From positions 1 through 27,492 of IMG/VR virus record IMGVR_UViG_3300021600_000021: DNA of 27,492 bases, one strand, 5' to 3'. The notes below the pieces were generated by a model. It did not search any database, was not told the DNA's origin, and worked only from the letters and a program-made list of their open reading frames with translations. Below, one piece after another: positions 18,481 to 26,337 of the stretch. Positions within the stretch are counted from its first letter, which is position 1, and each line of letters starts with the position of its first letter. Source of the stretch: a virus. The translations under genes were made by a program, and so were the position numbers.

Positions 18481-19389
18481 ATGTCAACTGGAATTTATGG
18501 AACTGTGAGAAGCGCCGATGTCTCACCCGAAGATGTGGAGATAATTTTGAATTTTACCCCATCAAGGGATGAAACAGATAATTTTGTTTTAACTAAGTTA
18601 GACGCACCGTCTATCCTAAGACCATACTTCAACAATGCGAGTACGGGAGGAAATGCTGATGTTGAAATTTTAGGTGGTTTATATAATTTAAAATTACCTG
18701 CAGACCAATTCAATAAGATTGGAATTTATACTTTATTAATTAGACCTAATCAAATAAGAACTAAAATATTGGATTGTGGTGTTTTATCTGCATTACCTAA
18801 TGTTAGAGGTATAGTTATTGATTTAAATTCAGTGCCTGTTGAAAATAGAAATAAATTTATCAATCAAGGATTAATTGGGTTTAGAATAGAATATTTAAAT
18901 TCGGATGGAACAAAAATTCCTAATTTCTTTAGATTAATTACTTCTTCTTTTTTTTGTGAACCTATTGTACAAAATTTAACAAATACTTCTCAGAAAGCAA
19001 TTAGATATCGATATACCGATAATAATACTAATTTAATATTCTGTACACTATCACCATCGTCGGCACCGACAAATAAGCCAAATGCTATACCTTATATCGG
19101 ACAACCTGACCAGTCTATAACAATTACGAATACCTTTTTTAATCCAATCACTTTGGATGTTGAAATCGCTGAACATGACTTCTCAACATTAGCAATTGCG
19201 TTATTTGGTAATCAAACCAAATCAATTGATGATGGTATCTATACATTGTACGATAGTCAAAACAATATTTACAAACAATACAATTTATACGAAATTAGAA
19301 ACCAATTTAATGAGTTGTTATATGAAGTTAGACAGGATAGAAATAATAATATTGATTTTAGTAAAAACTTCACAAACATAACTCAATAA
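18481..19389 (+). CDS. Putative baseplate/tail structural protein, 302 aa
   Basis: Not recognised. It starts three bases after the endonuclease stop and its own stop overlaps the next start by one base (TAATG). The N-terminal half alternates strands and polar turns (YGTVRSADVSPEDVEIILNF; NKIGIYTLLIRP). A short N/T/S/P-rich stretch near 180-200 looks like a linker, and the C-terminal 70 residues end in a Tyr/Asn/Arg-rich segment (YDSQNNIYKQYNLYEIRNQF). No membrane segment or catalytic motif is seen. Coupling to the wedge-like 1006-residue gene suggests that it binds that protein in the baseplate. The function is inferred from position. Confidence 0.75.
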   Translation: MSTGIYGTVRSADVSPEDVEIILNFTPSRDETDNFVLTKLDAPSILRPYFNNASTGGNADVEILGGLYNLKLPADQFNKIGIYTLLIRPNQIRTKILDCGVLSALPNVRGIVIDLNSVPVENRNKFINQGLIGFRIEYLNSDGTKIPNFFRLITSSFFCEPIVQNLTNTSQKAIRYRYTDNNTNLIFCTLSPSSAPTNKPNAIPYIGQPDQSITITNTFFNPITLDVEIAEHDFSTLAIALFGNQTKSIDDGIYTLYDSQNNIYKQYNLYEIRNQFNELLYEVRQDRNNNIDFSKNFTNITQ

Positions 19390-22300
19390 TGGCCACTAAA
19401 AAATACACTTGTCCACCACAATCTGCAACAGGAGCCGGTACTTTTTCTGACAATTTAGTTGGGTTACAACTTGTTGCCGGAGGAGGTCTTACGCAAGGTA
19501 ATTTTGAATTTACTTCGTCGGCTAATGAAAAGACAAATAGAAGTTTTAGTACTGGTACTTTTTCTAGTCCTATAAATTTAGATTCATTGGGAATTGAGAC
19601 CATTAATCAATCAAAGACTATTGTTGAAAACAATTTTAAAGTTTACCCTAATTTTGATTTAACACAAGTTACAAACTTTACAATGTATGGTTCTATGGTT
19701 AAAAGAATGTCGGCGTCTATTACAACAATCATTAGTTACTTCCCTGGAGCATTAGAGGCGACTTATTTGGGAACTAACTATGTTGCGGGGCCTACTGCAA
19801 ACAATATTATATATGACATAACAAATAATGAGACAAGTTTTGAATTAGACTTGTCAAGATTAAGAAATCCGTTTGATGTTGATTTCACAACTAACTCAAC
19901 AAGAAATTTACAGTTAAAAGAAATCCAAGTCTCTCCGTTAAGAGATATGACGGTTGAATATGCTAAGTATTCGTTATATTATAATGGGGTTGGGTATAAT
20001 GTGTTAGGTATTGTCCCAACAACAAGTTTAACAAGTGGAACGTTAAAATTATATGTTTATGGTGACCCATTTTCCGGAAATACTTTTAGTGAAGACGATT
20101 TAGTTATAAGACCAAATGATTTGGAGGTTAATAAAGTTTTTAATGAAAATTTGGATGAGGTTGAAAACTTTTTATTAAATAGAAATGTAAGTCCAAAATA
20201 TACTGCGACATTTAAAGTACCTCAAGAATCTGAAGACGGTACTTATTATATTCAGAATACAAACATTACTTGGCCGTTATATGGTGAATGGAATATTGAT
20301 ATCATAACAAAATCATTTGTAACATATATTACCACAATAAATGATATTAGTGAATCTTTTGATTTATATAGAACAAATTTAGTATCACGATTTTTAACAA
20401 CAGGAGCGTTTAAAGAGTTTGATACTTCTGACCATAAAGTTGAAAAAGTGTTACAACTTTACGGTAAAAGTTTTGATGACGTTAAAAAATACATAACGGC
20501 ATTATCTTATATGACTTCGGTTAATTATAATGTGGGTAATGATATCCCGTCACAATTACTTAAGAATCTTGCTCAAACTCTTGGGTGGAATACAAATATT
20601 TCGCCAATATCTGAAACTGAATTATTGACATCGGTGTTTGGAACGACAAATAATAATGCGTCAGTTTATCCGGGAATATCTCAACAACAAACTCCTGATG
20701 AATTAAATTATCAATATTATAGAAATTTAATTTTAAATTCTGCTTTTTTATTTAAATCAAAAGGAACACGAAAATCTATTGAGATTCTAATGAGATTAAT
20801 TGGAGCTCCTGAAGCCTTGGTTGAATTTAACGAATACGTTTATCTTGCTGACCAAAGAATTAATTTAAATCAATTTGATACCCAATTCTCTCAAATATCA
20901 GGAGGAACTTATTTACAACAAATACCTATATTAGAACCGGGAAATATATTCTCAATATTTGGAACAACTTATACAGGTTTTACGACGACTGGTGATATCC
21001 AAGATGTTAATATAACTATTGATGAATATCCTATGGATGAGAATGGTTATCCAACAACACCAGTTAATTCTGAAAGTTATTTCTTTCAAATGGGTAGTGG
21101 ATGGTTTGAACAAACTCCTCAACATAGAGCACCTGAAAATGTTGACCTTACAAATAGTGTATTTGTTGGTAATAACCCAAATTATCAAACAGTATTATTA
21201 CCATACTCGTATGGTCAAGAATATTTGAACAGATATCGTAAATTCCCTTTTATGAATTTAGGGTATACGTTGAGAGAAACAATTGATAATAATAAAAGTT
21301 GGGTTGATACTGAAGTTGGTATTAGAACAAATCTTGATGGTAGTTTTAATGCTAGATATTATGTTTCGGATGATAGATTAGTGTTAAATGTTAAGAACGT
21401 TGATTTATTTTTAAATCCTGCGCAAGGTATTGCCTATGATATATGGTATATGTCTCAACAGTATAATTATCCAATTCCTAATGAAGGATTAAATTATGTA
21501 ACACCAACTGCTTGTGACCCAAAACCATATAGTCCATACCCAAGTAGAGGTGGTGTGGATTGGACAGAAATTAACCCACAACCAAAAAGAAAAACTTTCT
21601 TTGAATTTGCCCAAACATTTTGGTTAAATACCATTAACGTTAGAAATAGACAATTCTCATCTAACGGTAAGACAGGTGGATATCCGACATTAGAATCTAT
21701 ATTTTGGAATTACTTACAGTCAAACGAGACGGTTGGTATTCCGAATGATAATTTTTCATATAAAACAATGTTGGAATATGTTAATGGGTTAGGTGATTAT
21801 TGGATACGATTGGTAGAACAAATGGTTCCAGCAACAACAATATGGAATACTGGTGTTAGACTTGAGAATTCAATTTTCCATAGACAAAAATTTGTTTGGA
21901 GAAGACAAGAGGGTTGTCAATTAATGAGAGTTCCTTGTAAACCATGTTCAATTACTTCAAATTTATTTTCACATGATTGTCCATTAGAGACAGTTGAATG
22001 TCCTGTATATCCTTGGACTAATCACCCAACAATAACTAATTTTAATGGTGTATTAGGTCAATTAATGACTAATTATTTGGTGGCAAATGGTTTTAATTTA
22101 AGTGATTGTGATTTTAATGGGATGACAAGTGAATGGTTTGTGGATTTAATGATTGACGATGTTACTGTTGTAAGTTATTCGTTTTTTGATGGTATAGGGT
22201 ATAGTAGTCCTATTTATAGTGTACCAACAATTGCGGAATGGAATTCTGCTCTTTTAATTGGTTTAGAGAGTTTAAAAGATTATGGTTATAACTATTATTT

Positions 22301-22409
22301 AACGACAACTGATACTGTAATATTATCTAATCAAGTATGTTCAGTATCGGAACTAGGAATCAATTTTAAATTGAATGTTGGAATAAACTTTAATATTTTA
22401 TGTAATTAA
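19389..22409 (+). CDS. Large baseplate protein with gpI/gp7-like wedge segment, 1006 aa
   Basis: Residues about 384-480 resemble the P2 gpI / phage tail protein I fold of contractile baseplates: SQLLKNLAQTLGW, then YYRNLILNSAFLFKSKGTRKSIEILMRLIGAP. The KGT-(x)-SIEILMRLIG element is the most telling part. In simple contractile tails gpI follows gpW and gpJ and bridges the wedge to the fibres, the place of T4 gp7. Here it lies about 11 kb beyond the W-J pair. Residues about 725-840 (FFEFAQTFWLNTINVRNRQF; IRLVEQMVPATTIW) look structured, and a Cys-rich stretch near 842-872 (EGCQLMRVPCKPCS, SHDCPLETVECP) may bind metal or form cross-links. The start overlaps the previous stop and the stop overlaps the next start. 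The gpI similarity is by eye. Confidence 0.7.
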   Translation: MATKKYTCPPQSATGAGTFSDNLVGLQLVAGGGLTQGNFEFTSSANEKTNRSFSTGTFSSPINLDSLGIETINQSKTIVENNFKVYPNFDLTQVTNFTMYGSMVKRMSASITTIISYFPGALEATYLGTNYVAGPTANNIIYDITNNETSFELDLSRLRNPFDVDFTTNSTRNLQLKEIQVSPLRDMTVEYAKYSLYYNGVGYNVLGIVPTTSLTSGTLKLYVYGDPFSGNTFSEDDLVIRPNDLEVNKVFNENLDEVENFLLNRNVSPKYTATFKVPQESEDGTYYIQNTNITWPLYGEWNIDIITKSFVTYITTINDISESFDLYRTNLVSRFLTTGAFKEFDTSDHKVEKVLQLYGKSFDDVKKYITALSYMTSVNYNVGNDIPSQLLKNLAQTLGWNTNISPISETELLTSVFGTTNNNASVYPGISQQQTPDELNYQYYRNLILNSAFLFKSKGTRKSIEILMRLIGAPEALVEFNEYVYLADQRINLNQFDTQFSQISGGTYLQQIPILEPGNIFSIFGTTYTGFTTTGDIQDVNITIDEYPMDENGYPTTPVNSESYFFQMGSGWFEQTPQHRAPENVDLTNSVFVGNNPNYQTVLLPYSYGQEYLNRYRKFPFMNLGYTLRETIDNNKSWVDTEVGIRTNLDGSFNARYYVSDDRLVLNVKNVDLFLNPAQGIAYDIWYMSQQYNYPIPNEGLNYVTPTACDPKPYSPYPSRGGVDWTEINPQPKRKTFFEFAQTFWLNTINVRNRQFSSNGKTGGYPTLESIFWNYLQSNETVGIPNDNFSYKTMLEYVNGLGDYWIRLVEQMVPATTIWNTGVRLENSIFHRQKFVWRRQEGCQLMRVPCKPCSITSNLFSHDCPLETVECPVYPWTNHPTITNFNGVLGQLMTNYLVANGFNLSDCDFNGMTSEWFVDLMIDDVTVVSYSFFDGIGYSSPIYSVPTIAEWNSALLIGLESLKDYGYNYYLTTTDTVILSNQVCSVSELGINFKLNVGINFNILCN

Positions 22410-24793
22410 TGGGGTGTACTTTATCAAATACTATAAGTGTAACAGGTGACTGTTTAAATAATTTATCAGGGGCATTTAGTCTTGATATTACGGGAAGCGC
22501 TCCTGATTATACAATACAATGGATTAGTCCTTATACGACAACAATACCATTAGGGTCTGGTATAACTAATTTTTATCAATCGGGTTTATCCGCAGGAACT
22601 TACACTTTTAATATAATTGATAGTTGTGGGCCACCTAATACTATATATCCTGTTAATATCTATATCTCAACAGGTACTTGTGTCAGTTTAATAAGTGAAA
22701 TAAATACTTTATGTGGTTTAGATAATGGGTCGTTAACGGCTTCAACGTCTAACTTATATGGAACCGCTAGTTTTTATTTATACGAAATGTCATCAGGGTA
22801 TATTACTTCGGGTGTAAGTTTTAGTTCTTCATATGCTTTTGGAAGTTTATCGGCAGGGACTTATTATGTCGTAGCAAATGATGGTGGTGGATGTACGGGT
22901 AAATCTGAAACATGTATCATTAAAGATTCTGTTCCACTTGAAATTGGATTATATACTGTGAATGATGCCGGTTGTGCGGTTAATTCAGGTTCTATACATA
23001 TTACAGGATTAACAGGAACACCGCCTTACACTTATTTATGGGGTCCTAATGGAGAAACAACTCAATCAATAACAGGTTTAACCGCAGGACCGTATACAAT
23101 TACTGTGACCGATGGTTCGGGGTGTGTACAAAGTAGTGGAGTTACCGTAACAACAGTTGCACATGTAGGGATAGGAGCGTTTACTGTTGTAAATCCATCT
23201 TGTTTTTCATCTGATGGTGAAGTAACGGTGATAATAACCGGAGGGACCGCACCTTATTATTATTCAGGGTCAAATGGGTCAGTTGCCGTTAGTTTTGCTA
23301 CAACGCATACTTTTACGGGTCTTGCGTCAGGAATTTTTTCTGTACAAGTAACGGATGCGGGATTATGTAATTTTACTTCATCGACTTCATTATTAACACC
23401 TGGAGGACTTTCAGTAACCTCGGTAAATATTACAAATTCAACTTGTAATGATAGTTCAGCCAAAATTAAAGTAGTTATTTATGGAGGGTCTGCTCCGTAC
23501 ACGTACACATTAACTGACTCATTAAGTAATTCTACAGTAATTACAGGAAGTTTTACAACATGGACGTTTAATGGATTATCTTCGGGTGATTATGTTTTAA
23601 CAATATCTGATATGGGTACATGTGTGTATACTCACACTTATACGATAGATAATGTTGTTTTATTTGATTTATCAGTTGATACTACAGGAACTACATGTAA
23701 TCTGAATGAGGGGGCGGCAACTTTGACTATTACTACAGGAGGAACCGGTCCATATCAGTTTGAAATTGATGGACAGTCAACAATCATAAGTGATTTATCA
23801 TACACTTTTACCAATTTATCTTCGGGTAATTATACGGCAACTGTTACGGATTCAAATGGTTGCGCTCAAGTGTTACCATTCACTATTAATGATTCTGGTT
23901 CGGTTGATTTTGTTTTAGTTGGGTCTGATTCAACTAACGGAACTAATGGTTCTATAACTACATTTATAACAAGTGGGGAACCACCATTTACTTTAAATTG
24001 GAGTTTAAATGTTGGAGGGCAAACAGGTTTAACCGTTAATAGTTTATCGGCAGGAACGTATACTTTAACCGTTATTGATAATAATGGATGTTCACAAACA
24101 AGAAGTATAACTATCAATGGGTTCAATGTTTTATCGTCATATCAAACATTTAATATTTGTAATGATGATTTTATGAACACAGGTCAAACTATTAGAAAAG
24201 GTCCTCAACAAATGGTAACGGAGGGATTTTATGATTTAACTAGCGGTGATACTAATTGTCTTTTACAACAAACAATTTTTACTGCGCTGGTAACCGTTAG
24301 TGGGAATACTCTAACACAATCTTTTTACACTGGTACAACATTAACGGACTTTCCTTCGGATAGTTCATTTTATGATGTTGTGAAAGAACTTTTATTATCG
24401 TATGATGGGGTTGGGCAAGTTCTTTTGGATTATTTAGATAATAAAATAACAATTAATACTGATTGTAATTCAAACGTGTCTTTAATTGATGCTGACGTTA
24501 ATATTTCTTTAAAAATATCTTATGACATTGATTGTCAAAGTTGTGGGCCCGCAATTACGCCAACACCTACACCAACTCCAACACCAACACCACCCTCGGC
24601 ACCATGTTTTACATACTCGTTGACGGTTTATGTGGGAACCCCTGTCGAATTTTTATTTAATGGTTGTTGCGCTAATTTAGGTTTAAATAGTCTTAGTATT
24701 TCTAATACCTCCCAAACAATATGTTCAACTATCTTACCAACAACAACTGGAGAGGGGTTTGTTCAATTAATCGGGGGATGTTCTTCGTGTTAG
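22409..24793 (+). CDS. Tail fibre/adhesin with seven SprB-like repeats, 794 aa
   Basis: Residues 15-561 contain seven tandem beta-sandwich units of the SprB type, each with the frame C....G.....I.GG.PPYT...L.SG.Y...V.D..GC (15-73, 102-162, 189-239, 265-320, 346-405, 430-485, 509-561). SprB is the surface adhesin of Flavobacterium gliding, and such repeats are common on Bacteroidota surface proteins. An unrecognised domain with an EGFYDL motif and scattered Cys follows (about 572-712). A six-fold Thr-Pro linker (717-728) leads to a C-terminal Cys-rich module (CFTYSL, GCCANLG, ending CSSC). The start overlaps the wedge gene by one base (TAATG), so the product is probably made with the baseplate and mounted on it. 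Host receptor binding is inferred. Confidence 0.85.
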   Translation: MGCTLSNTISVTGDCLNNLSGAFSLDITGSAPDYTIQWISPYTTTIPLGSGITNFYQSGLSAGTYTFNIIDSCGPPNTIYPVNIYISTGTCVSLISEINTLCGLDNGSLTASTSNLYGTASFYLYEMSSGYITSGVSFSSSYAFGSLSAGTYYVVANDGGGCTGKSETCIIKDSVPLEIGLYTVNDAGCAVNSGSIHITGLTGTPPYTYLWGPNGETTQSITGLTAGPYTITVTDGSGCVQSSGVTVTTVAHVGIGAFTVVNPSCFSSDGEVTVIITGGTAPYYYSGSNGSVAVSFATTHTFTGLASGIFSVQVTDAGLCNFTSSTSLLTPGGLSVTSVNITNSTCNDSSAKIKVVIYGGSAPYTYTLTDSLSNSTVITGSFTTWTFNGLSSGDYVLTISDMGTCVYTHTYTIDNVVLFDLSVDTTGTTCNLNEGAATLTITTGGTGPYQFEIDGQSTIISDLSYTFTNLSSGNYTATVTDSNGCAQVLPFTINDSGSVDFVLVGSDSTNGTNGSITTFITSGEPPFTLNWSLNVGGQTGLTVNSLSAGTYTLTVIDNNGCSQTRSITINGFNVLSSYQTFNICNDDFMNTGQTIRKGPQQMVTEGFYDLTSGDTNCLLQQTIFTALVTVSGNTLTQSFYTGTTLTDFPSDSSFYDVVKELLLSYDGVGQVLLDYLDNKITINTDCNSNVSLIDADVNISLKISYDIDCQSCGPAITPTPTPTPTPTPPSAPCFTYSLTVYVGTPVEFLFNGCCANLGLNSLSISNTSQTICSTILPTTTGEGFVQLIGGCSSC
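22451..24091 (+). repeat. Seven tandem SprB-like protein repeats
   Basis: The units are 50-60 codons each and are delimited by cysteines. They diverge at the nucleotide level, so this is an old domain array rather than a recent DNA duplication. Units 3 and 6 are closest to the family consensus; unit 2 is the most degenerate, and unit 7 lacks the opening Cys. Confidence 0.75.
24557..24592 (+). repeat. Thr-Pro codon repeat (flexible linker)
   Basis: Six ACN-CCN codon pairs encode (TP)6 between the unrecognised domain and the C-terminal Cys-rich module of the SprB-repeat protein. Near-identical hexanucleotide units make slippage in copy number possible. Confidence 0.85.
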
Positions 24794-24827
24794 TAAATTT
24801 GAACATAAAATAATAATTAAATAAGAT

Positions 24828-25157
24828 ATGGAAAATAATTACCCAAAAATTTTATATAAATCACAAGTTAGAGAATATAAAGGTTATTTAAAATCGTTTT
24901 ATGATTTACCTGAAGATATACAAGAGAATTTTAAAAAAATTAAAATATATCTTGAAAAATATTTTGATAAAAAAATTCCAGTATTTGTTTGGGGTAGTTA
25001 TTTACGAGGTACTTGGGGAGAAACGTCAGATTATGATGTGATAATTTTAGAACCCGTAACAGATAAAACTTTAATTCCAAATATACGAAAAGAATTAAAT
25101 ATAAAAGTTGATATTTTTACTAATGACGGTAAGGAGAATGTTATCGAAATCCCATAA
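24828..25157 (+). CDS. Orphan minimal nucleotidyltransferase (MNT / Pol-beta superfamily), 109 aa
   Basis: The motif VFVWGSYLRGTWGETSDYDV (residues 52-71) gives the superfamily hG-S...D-x-D signature with G56-S57, D68 and D70. A third acidic residue, D95 in IKVDIF, completes the catalytic triad on the expected next strand. Such proteins transfer nucleotide monophosphates to proteins, RNA or small molecules; the stand-alone bacterial version (MntA) AMPylates and silences a HEPN RNase toxin. No HEPN-like gene is adjacent, and the 104 bases downstream encode nothing. The start follows A/T-rich leader AATTAAATAAGAT. It sits between two adhesin genes but is not overlapped with either, so it is more likely an accessory (moron-type) gene than a virion part. 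The substrate is unknown. Confidence 0.8.
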   Translation: MENNYPKILYKSQVREYKGYLKSFYDLPEDIQENFKKIKIYLEKYFDKKIPVFVWGSYLRGTWGETSDYDVIILEPVTDKTLIPNIRKELNIKVDIFTNDGKENVIEIP

Positions 25158-25261
25158 TTATAAAATACTTTATTTTTTAATTAACTTACCTTAAAGACTT
25201 ATTAGTTTAAGTGTTTTAATTTTCATTAAATATAGTTTGACTCACCATTTATTAAGATTAA
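25158..25261 (+). promoter_or_regulatory. 104-base non-coding gap ahead of the glycosyltransferase
   Basis: Very A/T-rich and without coding potential. A TATAGTTTGAC at 25234-25244 resembles the Bacteroidota -7 element (TAnnTTTG) but with one extra base, so a host-type promoter for the glycosyltransferase is possible. A weak 6-bp inverted repeat (CTTAAA at 25190-25195, TTTAAG at 25206-25211) has no T-run and is not called a terminator. Confidence 0.3.
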
Positions 25262-26266
25262 ATGTTTAATATATTTAAAACAAAGTCTACTATGAAACAT
25301 GATTTAGTATTTGTTACGGCTCAACCTGATGTCCCATATTTTCATTGGCAAGTCAAAGTGTATTCATATAATTTTATTGAAATGGGTATCAACCCTAATC
25401 AAATTCATGTGATTTTTTCTATGGTTAATGGAGTTACGGAACCTACTAAGGAATCGTTAGAACTTAAATCAATGGGAATAAACGTTCACCATTATTTAGA
25501 TAATAGACATCAAAAACATTATATTCCTAATATCAAACCGTATTTAATTCATAAATGGTTAGAACAATTTCCTGAATTTGGAAAATGTTTTTTCCTACAT
25601 GATGCTGATATTATTTTTAGGAAATTACCTGACTTTGAAACATTATTATCGGATGACATAACTTACTTGTCAGACACGGTTGGGTACATTGGTTACAATT
25701 ACATTAATGATTGTTGTGATAGATATGAAAAACATCATCCTACATCTAGTAAAGGACAATTAATTCAGGAAATGGTTGAAGTTGTTGGTATCTCAGTTGA
25801 GTGTATTAAATGTAATCAAGAAAATTCTGGTGGTGGTCAATATATTATAAAAAATACTGATTCATTTATGTGGAATAAAATTTATGAGGATTGTACTCCT
25901 CTATATGACCAAATGAAAAGTTATCAAAGAAGATTCCCAATAAGTCCTGGGGAGATACAGTTTTGGACTGCTGAGATGTGGTCTTTATTATGGAACCTTT
26001 GGTTGTTTGGAATTGAGACAAAAATAACGGATGAATTAAATTTTTCATGGGCAACTGATGATTTAAAAATTTATGAAAAAAGACCTATATTACATATGGC
26101 GGGAGTGACACAAGATTTAAAAGATACTAAATTTTATAAGGGTGAGTTTATCAATATTAGCCCTTTAATTAAGTTAAAAGAAAATATTAATTATTTTGAT
26201 TTTGTTGATGAGAACAGTTCAACCATAAAATATATTGAGATAATGAAAAGGATTGTAAAAAAATAA
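25262..26266 (+). CDS. Putative GT-A-type glycosyltransferase, 334 aa
   Basis: A HDAD motif at 113-116 (FFLHDADIIFRKL) is the DxD metal/nucleotide-sugar site of GT-A enzymes. Other marked segments are VTAQPDVPYFHWQVKVYSYN (18-37), YIPNIKPYLIHKWLEQFP (87-104), a Trp-rich acceptor-like stretch EIQFWTAEMWSLLWNLWLFG (near 232-251) and a late LHMAG (near 272). The layout, especially the WQ near the N-terminus and the late AEMW, reminds me of plant hydroxyproline and serine glycosyltransferases, but this is memory and not a search. A second possible start is M11. It is flanked by Thr/Pro-linker adhesins, so it may decorate these, or modify host surface glycans or phage DNA. The fold call is moderate and the acceptor unknown. 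Confidence 0.7.
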   Translation: MFNIFKTKSTMKHDLVFVTAQPDVPYFHWQVKVYSYNFIEMGINPNQIHVIFSMVNGVTEPTKESLELKSMGINVHHYLDNRHQKHYIPNIKPYLIHKWLEQFPEFGKCFFLHDADIIFRKLPDFETLLSDDITYLSDTVGYIGYNYINDCCDRYEKHHPTSSKGQLIQEMVEVVGISVECIKCNQENSGGGQYIIKNTDSFMWNKIYEDCTPLYDQMKSYQRRFPISPGEIQFWTAEMWSLLWNLWLFGIETKITDELNFSWATDDLKIYEKRPILHMAGVTQDLKDTKFYKGEFINISPLIKLKENINYFDFVDENSSTIKYIEIMKRIVKK

Positions 26267-26337
26267 TAATAAAATAAAAAGAATAGTAAGGTATTTATAA
26301 ACTGAGTTACTCACTTAAAAACAAACTTTAAATAATC
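26267..26337 (+). promoter_or_regulatory. Leader of the last adhesin: TATTTAT box and small palindrome
   Basis: The 71-base gap holds TATTTAT at 26292-26298 and, just after it, the perfect palindrome TGAGTTACTCA (26303-26313). The 39 bases from the end of the box to the ATG leave room for a normal 5' leader. This is the best-spaced copy of the box in the window. The palindrome may be an operator or mean nothing. No Shine-Dalgarno sequence is present. Confidence 0.35.

Noticed and set aside
22451-24091. Tandem repeats as a CRISPR array or recent DNA duplication
   Set aside because: The units are 50-60 codons, in frame, and diverged at DNA level; there are no short identical repeats with uniform spacers.
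24778-24806. ATGTTC / GAACAT inverted repeat at the end of the SprB-repeat gene
   Set aside because: Six base pairs with a 17-base loop and no T-run, partly inside the coding region; not a credible terminator.
25190-25211. CTTAAA / TTTAAG inverted repeat in the gap before the glycosyltransferase
   Set aside because: Weak A/T stem with a 10-base loop and no T-run; expected by chance in such A/T-rich sequence.
24794-25261. A HEPN toxin partner for the nucleotidyltransferase
   Set aside because: No second reading frame of suitable size exists on either side before the glycosyltransferase or the adhesin, so no toxin-antitoxin pair is claimed.
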